Source: Pseudopedobacter sp. (lineage in GTDB: Bacteria; Bacteroidota; Bacteroidia; Sphingobacteriales; Sphingobacteriaceae). Taken from it: DNA of 7,982 bases. This document shows, piece after piece, positions 1 to 5,891 of this stretch (position 1 is the stretch's first letter; each line of letters begins with the position of its first letter). The notes below the pieces were generated by a model. That model did no database searches, was not told the DNA's origin, and saw only the letters and a list, made by a program, of their open reading frames with translations. The DNA lies in contig JACMNZ010000088.1 of NCBI GenBank assembly GCA_014378285.1, forward strand, positions 1-7,982. Direction: 5' to 3'. The position numbers and the translations under genes were made by a program.

Positions 1-53
1 ACATCTTCTTTTCCGGCAGAAACGCCACGTTGATTATAACGATTATCGCTCAT
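1..53 (-). CDS. purM: AIR synthase (phosphoribosylformylglycinamidine cyclo-ligase), N-terminal fragment
   Basis: Only the first 17 codons lie in the window; the gene runs off the left edge. Read on the minus strand from an ATG, they give MSDNRYNQRGVSAGKED. From memory of the family, Bacteroidota PurM-type proteins open with a very similar segment (RY.QRGVSA.KEDVH). PurM performs the ATP-dependent closure of formylglycinamidine ribonucleotide to aminoimidazole ribonucleotide in cytosolic purine synthesis. No catalytic residue is visible, so the call rests on this N-terminal signature alone. No Shine-Dalgarno sequence precedes the ATG, as is normal in this phylum. It is divergent from the truC gene. 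Another protein with the same N-terminus cannot be excluded. Confidence 0.55.
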   Translation of the reverse strand, partial: MSDNRYNQRGVSAGKED

Positions 54-61
54 ATTGAAGG

Positions 62-93
62 CAAAGATATTAAAAACCACCAATTATGATAAA
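62..93 (-). promoter_or_regulatory. candidate promoter of the leftward purM-like gene
   Basis: On the minus strand positions 69 to 62 read TATCTTTG, an exact match to the Bacteroidota -7 consensus TAnnTTTG. Twenty bases upstream (93-90) is TTTA, three of four matches to the -33 element TTTG. The -7 element ends only 8 bases before the ATG, so a transcript started here would have almost no leader. The match may therefore be chance. Confidence 0.3.
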
Positions 94-128
94 ACCAATT
101 TGGGTTTAAAACATCAAAATATTCGTGT

Positions 129-168
129 TTAAAAACCGTAACGTATTCCTAAAGTTTATGGTTTTTAA
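129..168. repeat. inverted repeat / possible RNA hairpin
   Basis: Arms TTAAAAACC (129-137) and GGTTTTTAA (160-168) are perfect reverse complements. Pairing extends inward by four more positions (138-141 with 156-159, one of them G-U as RNA), giving a 13-pair stem with a 14-base loop. No T-tract follows on either strand, so it is not a standard intrinsic terminator. Function unknown. Confidence 0.45.
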
Positions 169-215
169 CTTATTAGTTTCCACGATATATGAGCGTTAAC
201 GATTGAAACGGCATC

Positions 216-240
216 CTTTTTTTCTTTTTCAGAAAAAAAG
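216..240. repeat. A/T-rich perfect hairpin
   Basis: A 10-base arm (216-225, seven T between C and CT) and its exact reverse complement (231-240, AG, seven A, G) enclose the five-base loop TTTTC. The arm polarity (T-run first, A-run last) is opposite to the usual terminator layout and no U-tract follows. It could be a chance product of local A/T bias, but the 10-of-10 match with a tight loop is notable. Confidence 0.4.
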
Positions 241-391
241 ATATAGTGCAAAGCGTGTTAAAACGCCAAAAAAAATCAAATAAAAATTATCTGATTCAAT
301 AATTTAAACATCTATTAATGCTATATCGTATCAAATATTAAAAAAATAAAATCATCAATTTATTATTCCTAATTCTCTATCATTGCAAATT

Positions 392-1069
392 ATGTTAGAA
401 ATAATATTTCAGGACGAAAATTTGGTTGCGATAAATAAACCTCATGGTTTGTTGGTGCATCAATCGCCAATTGCAAGAGATGCAGAAGAATTTGCACTTC
501 AATTATTGAGAGATCAAATTGGACAAAATGTTTGGCCAGCGCATCGTTTAGATAGAAAAACAGGAGGCTTATTGTTATTTGCTTTAAATAAGGAGACTAA
601 TGTTTTATTGCAGGGTTTATTTAGGAATAATAAAATCAAGAAAAAATATTTGGCTATTGTTAGGGGGTTTACAATTGATGAAATGGAAATTGATTATCCG
701 TTAAGAAAAGAAAATGGAGCAATGCAAGAGGCTTTTACCAAATTTAAAACTTTAAAGAAAGCAGAAATCCCTATAGCATTTGGAAATCATTTGTCTTCTA
801 GGTATTCTTTGATAGAAGCAGCACCGGAAACGGGAAGGATGCATCAATTGAGAAAACATTTTGCTCACATCCACCATCCAATTATTGGCGATAGACCACA
901 TGGTTGCAATAAGCAGAATAAATTATTTAAGGAGAAATGGGAAATGGACACAATGCTTTTGCATGCCTCCGAATTAGAATTTGAACATCCGGTAAGTCAT
1001 CAACCGTTACATTTTAAGGCTGAGCTACAATCAGAATTTTTGAGAATGAAAGAAATGTTGAATTTATGA
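392..1069 (+). CDS. truC: tRNA pseudouridine(65) synthase TruC-like
   Basis: A 225-residue cytosolic enzyme of the RluA/TruC pseudouridine synthase family. In E. coli, TruC isomerises uridine 65 in the acceptor stem of certain tRNAs. The protein follows E. coli TruC closely from its first residues (MLEI.(F/Y)QDE.LVA.NKP.G.LVH). The catalytic motif HRLDR puts the nucleophilic Asp at residue 54, the same number I recall for E. coli. The late motifs are also present: a (S/T)RY.L.E..P.TGR.HQLR stretch, then HPIIGD and HG, and a C-terminal MLLHAS. The residues after the catalytic motif are KTGG rather than the common TSG. There is no S4 domain. The length is slightly short of the E. coli protein (about 260) because the C-terminal tail is missing. 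The ATG at 392 is preferred over an in-frame TTG at 383 because it aligns with the family start. A target other than tRNA position 65 remains possible. Confidence 0.88.
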   Translation: MLEIIFQDENLVAINKPHGLLVHQSPIARDAEEFALQLLRDQIGQNVWPAHRLDRKTGGLLLFALNKETNVLLQGLFRNNKIKKKYLAIVRGFTIDEMEIDYPLRKENGAMQEAFTKFKTLKKAEIPIAFGNHLSSRYSLIEAAPETGRMHQLRKHFAHIHHPIIGDRPHGCNKQNKLFKEKWEMDTMLLHASELEFEHPVSHQPLHFKAELQSEFLRMKEMLNL

Positions 1070-1100
1070 TTTTAATTATGGTTAAATATTTGATGTAAGA

Positions 1101-1119
1101 TTCTTAGGTAAACTAAGAA
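1101..1119 (+). promoter_or_regulatory. hairpin directly before the start codon of the small gene
   Basis: TTCTTAG (1101-1107) and CTAAGAA (1113-1119) are perfect reverse complements around the loop GTAAA, and the stem ends 2 bases before the ATG at 1122. As RNA it would cover the ribosome landing zone. A weak -7-like element AATATTTG (one mismatch to TAnnTTTG) lies upstream at 1085-1092. No T-tract follows, so this is not a terminator for truC. A regulatory role is inferred only from position. Confidence 0.35.
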
Positions 1120-1121
1120 AC

Positions 1122-1310
1122 ATGAATAATGACGACGAAAAATCTATAGCTGAAGCTAAAAAAAGATTAGAAGAACAAATAGAAAATAGTAAAAAAGAAA
1201 ATTTGGGTTTAGATGCAGATAAATCTTCTAAAACGATAAATAAACATAAAACTGTTATCGATATTTTAACAGGAGATGTTGATGGTCATTCCCCTCTTTC
1301 AGAAAAGTAA
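1122..1310 (+). CDS. small hydrophilic protein of unknown function
   Basis: A 62-residue protein that I do not recognise. It is very hydrophilic, with no signal peptide or membrane segment, and has no aromatic residue and no cysteine. Residues 4 to 27 are rich in Lys and Glu with hydrophobic positions at I9, L16 and I20, compatible with one amphipathic or coiled-coil helix. A Lys/Ser-rich linker follows, then a short more hydrophobic stretch (TVIDILTG, 44-51) and an acidic tail. It begins 52 bases after truC in the same direction and ends just before a strong terminator, so it could be the last gene of a truC transcript or have its own promoter. The evidence that it is real is its placement between truC and the terminator and its sensible protein-like composition. 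There is no homology evidence. Confidence 0.55.
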   Translation: MNNDDEKSIAEAKKRLEEQIENSKKENLGLDADKSSKTINKHKTVIDILTGDVDGHSPLSEK

Positions 1311-1316
1311 AAGCAT

Positions 1317-1346
1317 AAAAAAAGTCCTTTTTCAAGGACTTTTTTT
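1317..1346. terminator. bidirectional intrinsic terminator
   Basis: A perfect 13-bp stem made of seven A plus GTCCTT (1317-1329) and AAGGAC plus seven T (1334-1346), around the loop TTTC. The flanking A and T runs give a U-tract on either strand, so it can stop both the rightward small-gene transcript and the leftward gltA transcript. It lies 6 bases after the small gene and 1 base beyond the gltA stop codon. Confidence 0.92.
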
Positions 1347-1347
1347 A

Positions 1348-2634
1348 TTATCTTTTTTCTATCGGAACAAAATCCCTATCGTTCTCGCCAACATAAATTT
1401 GGCGTGGACGACCGATTGGTTCTTTATTCTCTCTCATTTCTTTCCATTGCGCAATCCATCCTGGTAAACGGCCTAAAGCAAATAAAACGGTAAACATTTC
1501 TGTTGGGAAACCTAGTGCCCTGTAAATAATTCCTGAATAAAAATCTACGTTGGGATATAATTTTCTTTCCACAAAGTAAGGATCATTTAGCGCTACTTCT
1601 TCTAGTTTTTTGGCGATATTTAAAACAGGATCGTTAATTCCCAATTTCTTTAAAATATCATCACATGCTTTTTTAATGATTTTTGCCCTTGGGTCAAAGT
1701 TCTTATAAACACGGTGTCCAAATCCCATTAAACGGAAAGAATCATTTTTATCTTTTGCCTTATTTACCCATTTATCTACATCGCCACCATCATTTTTGAT
1801 TTTCTCTAACATCTCTATCACGGCTTGGTTTGCACCTCCATGTAATGGGCCCCAAAGTGCAGATATACCAGCAGAAATAGATGCATAAAGATTACAATCT
1901 GAAGAACCAACAATTCTAACGGTAGATGTAGAACAGTTTTGCTCATGATCTGCATGTAGAATCAACAATTTGTTCATCGCATCAATTACCACATCGTCAA
2001 TTTCAACTTCTTCGGTACGCTGACCAAAAGTCATGTGAAGGAAGTTGGTAACGTAATCGTATTTATTTTTAGGATAAATAACTGGATGACCTAAAGATTT
2101 CTTGTAAATCCAAGAAACAATAGTGGCCATTTTTCCTAATAGTTTGATGATTGTTAAATCAAATTCTTCTTTTGTTTGATTAGGATCTAAAGATTCTGGA
2201 TAAAAAGAAGAAAGTGAGCATACTAATGAAGAAAGTTGCCCCATTGGATGGGATTTTGATGGAAAACCATCAAAAAATTTCTTCATATCTTCATGAACAA
2301 GCGTATGCCTGCTTATTTGATGTTGGAAATCTTCAATCTGCTTTTGAGTTGGTAAATTTCCGAATATTAAAAGATAAGCAACCTCTAAAAAAGAAGACTT
2401 TTCTGCTAATTGCTCAATAGAATAACCTCTATATTTTAAAATTCCCTTTTCCCCGTCTAAAAAAGTAATTGAACTTTTTGTTGCACCAGTATTTTTATAG
2501 CCAGTATCTAATGTAATAAAACCTGTTAAATCTCTCAGTTTAGCTATATCAATTGCTTTTTCATTTTCCGTTCCCTCTACAATTGGTAAAGTGTAAACAT
2601 TTCCTTCTAATTTTAGTTCTGCAGTTTCTGACAT
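1348..2634 (-). CDS. gltA: citrate synthase (GltA type)
   Basis: A complete 428-residue enzyme that condenses acetyl-CoA and oxaloacetate to citrate, the entry step of the cytosolic TCA cycle. Length and sequence match the hexameric type II family (E. coli GltA is 427 residues). The catalytic triad is visible: His265 in GPLHGGAN, His307 in MGFGHRVYKNFDPRA and Asp364 in LYPNVDFYSGI. Also conserved are HADHEQNCSTSTVR (227-240), KDKNDSFRLMG (294-304) and the C-terminal GRPRQIY (408-414). The Arg-His-Thr trio at 109-111, part of the NADH allosteric site in E. coli, is kept at identical positions. The NADH-site cysteine (E. coli Cys206) aligns with Thr207 here. The start is an ATG. The gene is monocistronic by layout: a terminator abuts its stop codon, and 162 bases separate it from the upstream deacetylase gene on the same strand. 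Confidence 0.97.
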   Translation of the reverse strand: MSETAELKLEGNVYTLPIVEGTENEKAIDIAKLRDLTGFITLDTGYKNTGATKSSITFLDGEKGILKYRGYSIEQLAEKSSFLEVAYLLIFGNLPTQKQIEDFQHQISRHTLVHEDMKKFFDGFPSKSHPMGQLSSLVCSLSSFYPESLDPNQTKEEFDLTIIKLLGKMATIVSWIYKKSLGHPVIYPKNKYDYVTNFLHMTFGQRTEEVEIDDVVIDAMNKLLILHADHEQNCSTSTVRIVGSSDCNLYASISAGISALWGPLHGGANQAVIEMLEKIKNDGGDVDKWVNKAKDKNDSFRLMGFGHRVYKNFDPRAKIIKKACDDILKKLGINDPVLNIAKKLEEVALNDPYFVERKLYPNVDFYSGIIYRALGFPTEMFTVLFALGRLPGWIAQWKEMRENKEPIGRPRQIYVGENDRDFVPIEKR

Positions 2635-2680
2635 ATAGTATCTTGGCTTTTGTTACAAATCTGATTAAGTCTAACAAATT

Positions 2681-2703
2681 GCGTTAAATATAAGCGTTAA
2701 ATA
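2681..2703. promoter_or_regulatory. tandem 10-bp direct repeat upstream of gltA
   Basis: GCGTTAAATA occurs at 2681-2690 and again, identically, at 2694-2703, a period of 13 bases. It lies about 47 to 69 bases upstream of the gltA ATG, inside the interval where its promoter must be. Same-face tandem half-sites at this distance could be an operator. No exact TAnnTTTG element was found on the gltA strand here. Confidence 0.4.
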
Positions 2704-2796
2704 ACAAGAAAAAGGGTTTTTTTAAACTAATTTGGTTTGTAGGGTTAATTATTAAAATAAGTTTACAGTCCAATTATTTTAGGACTTTTAATCTTT

Positions 2797-3576
2797 TTAT
2801 TTTAAAATGGGTTTTATGAAATCGATTATAGTAGAGAATTTATAACCATTATCAGAAAATTTCTTTAAAATTTTATCCATTCTTAACATCATTTCCTTTC
2901 CTGTATTTTTACTTACATAATTTGGGAAGCCAAATCTTTCTTTATCATTTAAGTCATAAAACTCCCAAGGATGGAAATAAACGTTTAAATAGCCTTCACT
3001 TTTAATTGCCTTTTTTGATAACGAATAATATAACCAAATTGGTAAATTATGAAACGAAAGCCAAAATAAAGGAAACCTAAAATAGGTACTTACAGAAGCT
3101 GGCAATTTGATGATTCCATTTTTTAAATGATATTTTCTGGGTTCATTCAAATTGTTATAACGCCCCGGTAAATAGGTAGGATTAATAGAGCTATCATAGA
3201 AATAACCTGCTTCTTTTAGTTTAATATCGTTAACGGGTTGCATCCTTGGCATCCTAAAACCTTTGATTGGTAAGCCGGATAATTCTTCTAATTGAACCAA
3301 CGATTCTAAATAATCGTCCTCTTTAAACGATGAATGATTTACGGTATGAGAAGCTAGTTCATGCCCTTCGTTTGCTATTCTTTTAATGATATATGGAGCG
3401 TTTTTTGCAAAAGTAACTGTACTAAAAAAAGTTGCCTTGGCATTATGTTTTTTTAATAAGTCTAATATAATGGTTGTTCCTTCAATGGAAATAGAAATTT
3501 GATCTTCAAAAGATATTGTTTTACCATATTCAAATGGCATGTCAAATTCCTCAATATCAAAACTTAGTAAAATCAA
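2797..3576 (-). CDS. cytoplasmic NodB-type polysaccharide/sugar-lipid deacetylase
   Basis: A 259-residue carbohydrate esterase family 4-like protein, a fold that removes acetyl or formyl groups from sugars with a metal ion. Motifs in order: FDIEEFD (6-12, catalytic-base Asp7), ATFF (48-51), the metal-binding SHTVNH (His77 and His81), GFRMPRM (106-112, Arg108), YDSS (127-130), and NVYFHPWEF with His202. The FHPWEF ending and the DIE rather than DDG first motif fit the subgroup found in surface-polysaccharide loci. The catalytic motif begins almost at residue 1, so there is no signal peptide and the enzyme should act in the cytoplasm, as ArnD and NaxD are known to act at the inner face. The start must be the TTG at 3576: the next ATG (codon 13) would remove Asp7, and an in-frame stop lies upstream with no ATG between. 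It begins 1 base after the stop of the glycosyltransferase gene, implying translational coupling. Substrate unknown. Confidence 0.85.
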   Translation of the reverse strand: MILLSFDIEEFDMPFEYGKTISFEDQISISIEGTTIILDLLKKHNAKATFFSTVTFAKNAPYIIKRIANEGHELASHTVNHSSFKEDDYLESLVQLEELSGLPIKGFRMPRMQPVNDIKLKEAGYFYDSSINPTYLPGRYNNLNEPRKYHLKNGIIKLPASVSTYFRFPLFWLSFHNLPIWLYYSLSKKAIKSEGYLNVYFHPWEFYDLNDKERFGFPNYVSKNTGKEMMLRMDKILKKFSDNGYKFSTIIDFIKPILK

Positions 3577-3577
3577 T

Positions 3578-4504
3578 TTATTTAATATTTGTAGAACGAA
3601 TGATATAATTAGGCCTTTTTTTAGCTTGCATAAACATTTTTCCTACATAGATCCCTAAAAAGCCAAGTATAATCAACTGTAAACCTCCAAAAAATACAAC
3701 TGTCATAATTAATGATGCCCATCCAGAAACTTCTGTTCCTTGATAAAATGCAAATAAAATATAAGGAATGTATAATAAAGATAGAAAAGAGAAAAAGAAA
3801 CCAAGATAAACAGCTGTATGTAAGGGCTTTATACTTAAGGAAGTAACTCCATGTAAAGCTAACTTTCTCATTTTAGCTAAGCTGTATTTACTTGCACCTC
3901 TAAACCTTTCTGCAGGAACATAATCAATTGCAAATTGCTTAAAACCAACCAATTTAACTAAGCCTCTAACAAAAGGATCCATTTCTTTAAATTGATTCAA
4001 ATTTTGTACAACAACTTTGTCTAAAAGTCTAAAATCGGCAGTTCCAGCTTCAATTTCCACATCTGAAAGGGAATTTAGAAGTTTATAAAACAGTTCGGAA
4101 GATTTTCTTTTTTGTAAAGGAAGTGATGGATCTGATAATCTTCTTGTATAAACAACTTCATATCCTTCCTCCCATTTTTGCAACATTTGAGCAAACATTT
4201 CTGGAGGATGTTGCAAATCTGCATCTAAAGAAATTACACAATCGCCAGTAGCATTATTTAAACCGGCCATCAACGCAGCTTGATGACCAAAATTTCTAGA
4301 AAATTCTATAAAAAATAGATAAGACTTCTTTTTTATCTCAGATTTCAAATAGTTGATCGTATTATCGCTACTTCCATCATCAACTATAATTATTTCAAAA
4401 TAATAGTCCAAACAATCAAAAACCTTTTCAATCCTTTCAACAATTGCATAGAGATTTTCTTCTTCATTAAATGCAGGAATAATAATCGAAACTAATTTCT
4501 TCAT
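3578..4504 (-). CDS. family 2 polyprenyl-phosphate glycosyltransferase (DPM1/GtrB/ArnC-like)
   Basis: A 308-residue membrane-anchored glycosyltransferase expected to load a sugar from a nucleotide donor onto undecaprenyl phosphate at the cytoplasmic face. The GT-A core shows IIIPAFNEEEN (7-17), IIIVDDGSSDNT (38-49), the DxD motif in SLDADLQHPPE (Asp94 and Asp96), RNFGHQAALMAG (70-81), AGTADFRLLD (153-162) and ERFRGASKYS (199-208), as in the DPM1-like branch. Two C-terminal hydrophobic segments (about 231-254 and 261-287) match the two-helix anchor of GtrB and ArnC. The start is an ATG overlapping the upstream stop codon as ATGA, so it is probably translated by re-initiation. The sugar cannot be inferred; glucose, mannose, GlcNAc/GalNAc or an amino sugar all occur in this branch. 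No GtrA-type flippase is seen nearby. Confidence 0.88.
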   Translation of the reverse strand: MKKLVSIIIPAFNEEENLYAIVERIEKVFDCLDYYFEIIIVDDGSSDNTINYLKSEIKKKSYLFFIEFSRNFGHQAALMAGLNNATGDCVISLDADLQHPPEMFAQMLQKWEEGYEVVYTRRLSDPSLPLQKRKSSELFYKLLNSLSDVEIEAGTADFRLLDKVVVQNLNQFKEMDPFVRGLVKLVGFKQFAIDYVPAERFRGASKYSLAKMRKLALHGVTSLSIKPLHTAVYLGFFFSFLSLLYIPYILFAFYQGTEVSGWASLIMTVVFFGGLQLIILGFLGIYVGKMFMQAKKRPNYIIRSTNIK

Positions 4505-5685
4505 TCAATATTAAGTTTATGATTTTTAAAATCTACAACAAGCATATGATAGATGATTACAAACCATACCATTACACATGGCAAAGCTTTTAAAGAAAAA
4601 TGTTGAACATAATTTACCCGAATGTATTTAGGAAAAATATCTGATGGGGATAAACTAGTTAAAATAAAAGCAAAAATGTATAAAATAATAATCCAATTCA
4701 ATTTAGGATTTTCTTGAATCACAAACCATAAAGAAACTCCTGTAAAAGCAATAATGTAGGTTGGTGATTCTGAACCTGTACTAAAAATCACTACAAAAAT
4801 TAATGATGAAGCTAAAAGCATTAATCTAAACGCTACATTTTTATATTGATTTATTCTTAAGTATGGTGATAAAAACAATATTAATCCTCCTATTATAAAA
4901 GGTAAATTAGGTACGTTAGGGTTCTGCATCAATCTTCTGATTATACCCATTAAGGAAATATCTTGTCCGGATGTTAGCGATACATTTAAATCATTTTTAT
5001 GAATTAATGATGAATACCAATCTATATAAGCTTGTTTAGTAAATTCAACAGATGATAAAAAAATAGGTAGAATAACCAATAAGACCAAAGAAATAATGCC
5101 GTAGACTATAAAAGATATTTTACGTTTTGTAAAAAAAAAGAATGCTAAACCTAATATTCCATAAATTTTTATCAATGTTCCTAAAGCTATAGCTATAGCA
5201 GATTTTCCAACCTCATTTTTTAATAAATATGAAAATGAGAAAAGTATTAATCCGGTTAATCCAACATTAAATTGATAGCTTAACATCGCCCCTAAGGCTT
5301 CATGAGCACAAAGTAAACCTAAAACAGAACGTTTAACAATACTTAATGGTAAGCTATAAATTCCAAATATTAATAATAATGCATTCGCAATATTCCACAA
5401 AATTGTTCCTAGATAATCTGGCAACAATGCAAATGGAGCTACTATTAATCCGAAAACTGGCCCATAATGATTAGAGTCATCATATTGTTGTGGATAATTT
5501 TCGTAAAGTGGTTGCTGATTTATAGTATGATAATAAGTGTATTTAAAAATTTTATAGTTGTTAAAGCTTTCCCTGTAATATTGCTTAAAACCAGTGATAA
5601 TCGCAATTAAAATATACAGACCAACTACAAAATTTTTAGAAAAAACAACAGGCTGAATTTTGTCAACAAAGTAAATTGATTTCAA
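4501..5685 (-). CDS. polytopic membrane glycosyltransferase, probable GT-C / GT87 (DUF2029)-like
   Basis: A 394-residue integral membrane protein with about ten hydrophobic helices, the first at about residues 19-36. It resembles the GT87/DUF2029 branch of GT-C transferases: a long first extracytoplasmic loop with NQQPLYENYPQQYDDSNHYGP (within 56-76), then FGLIVAPFALLPD and WNIANALLL, and later an IALGTLIKIYG segment (166-176), a typical DUF2029-style lysine-containing turn. Such enzymes take a sugar from a polyprenyl-phosphate carrier and attach it to an acceptor on the outer side of the inner membrane. Asp69 and Asp70 in the first loop are candidate catalytic acids (inference). The start is a TTG at 5685; a TAA lies two codons upstream in frame, and the next ATG would delete the first helices. 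It is the first gene of the operon, followed by the glycosyltransferase gene with a 4-base ATGA overlap. Confidence 0.72.
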   Translation of the reverse strand: MKSIYFVDKIQPVVFSKNFVVGLYILIAIITGFKQYYRESFNNYKIFKYTYYHTINQQPLYENYPQQYDDSNHYGPVFGLIVAPFALLPDYLGTILWNIANALLLIFGIYSLPLSIVKRSVLGLLCAHEALGAMLSYQFNVGLTGLILFSFSYLLKNEVGKSAIAIALGTLIKIYGILGLAFFFFTKRKISFIVYGIISLVLLVILPIFLSSVEFTKQAYIDWYSSLIHKNDLNVSLTSGQDISLMGIIRRLMQNPNVPNLPFIIGGLILFLSPYLRINQYKNVAFRLMLLASSLIFVVIFSTGSESPTYIIAFTGVSLWFVIQENPKLNWIIILYIFAFILTSLSPSDIFPKYIRVNYVQHFSLKALPCVMVWFVIIYHMLVVDFKNHKLNIE

Positions 5686-5755
5686 TTTTTAGGGAATAGA
5701 TAGGTTATAAAGTTTACAAAGAAAGAAAAAATAATAGTAATAAAAATATTACAAT

Positions 5756-5788
5756 CAAATTAATTAGTCGTATTTAAGTATTATTCAA
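5756..5788 (-). promoter_or_regulatory. candidate promoter of the glycosyltransferase-deacetylase operon
   Basis: On the minus strand TTAATTTG (5763-5756) matches TAnnTTTG with one mismatch, and TTG (5788-5786) lies 22 bases upstream as a possible -33 element. It would give a leader of roughly 65 bases before the TTG start at 5685. The surrounding A/T richness makes chance matches likely. No equally good element was found for the divergent kinase gene in the same 206-base gap. Confidence 0.28.
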
Positions 5789-5891
5789 TCTTTCACTATC
5801 AATTTTCTGATTAATTATTAACAATAATTTTTGTTTTAAAAACCAAAAAAGTATTGTTATCGTAAACTATTAAAACTTTATATGTTGTAAC

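Larger units (their letters stand above)
54..391. other. divergent intergenic region, purM-like gene to truC
   Basis: This stretch of about 340 bases lies between two divergent genes. No open frame of useful length, tRNA or other known RNA is recognisable. It holds the candidate leftward promoter at 62-93, an inverted repeat at 129-168, an A/T hairpin at 216-240 and an 8-base palindrome CGTTAACG at 194-201. The right half (about 270-380) is almost pure A/T without a clear TAnnTTTG element, so the truC promoter could not be placed. Confidence 0.6.

Noticed and set aside
378..385. TATCATTG as the truC promoter -7 element
   Set aside because: One mismatch to TAnnTTTG, no -33 partner at the right spacing and only 6 bases between it and the ATG.
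383..391. TTG start three codons upstream of the truC ATG
   Set aside because: The ATG at 392 aligns with the first residue of E. coli TruC and puts the catalytic Asp at 54; the extra three residues have no support.
1276..1467. Plus-strand open frame across the terminator and the gltA 3' end
   Set aside because: It overlaps the small gene and runs antisense through the conserved C-terminus of citrate synthase; a frame shadow.
2214..2420. Plus-strand 68-codon frame inside gltA
   Set aside because: Antisense to strongly conserved citrate synthase sequence, with no independent signals.
2767..2786. AGTCC/GGACT hairpin after the deacetylase gene as a terminator
   Set aside because: Only 5 bp around a 10-base loop, and on the transcribed (minus) strand it is followed by GTAAAC rather than a T-tract. 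It shares AGTCC/GGACT with the real terminator at 1317-1346, which is probably coincidence.
5882..5890. Two-codon upstream frame ATG-TTG-TAA just before the kinase ATG
   Set aside because: Such minimal frames arise easily by chance in A/T-rich leaders and nothing else supports attenuation here.
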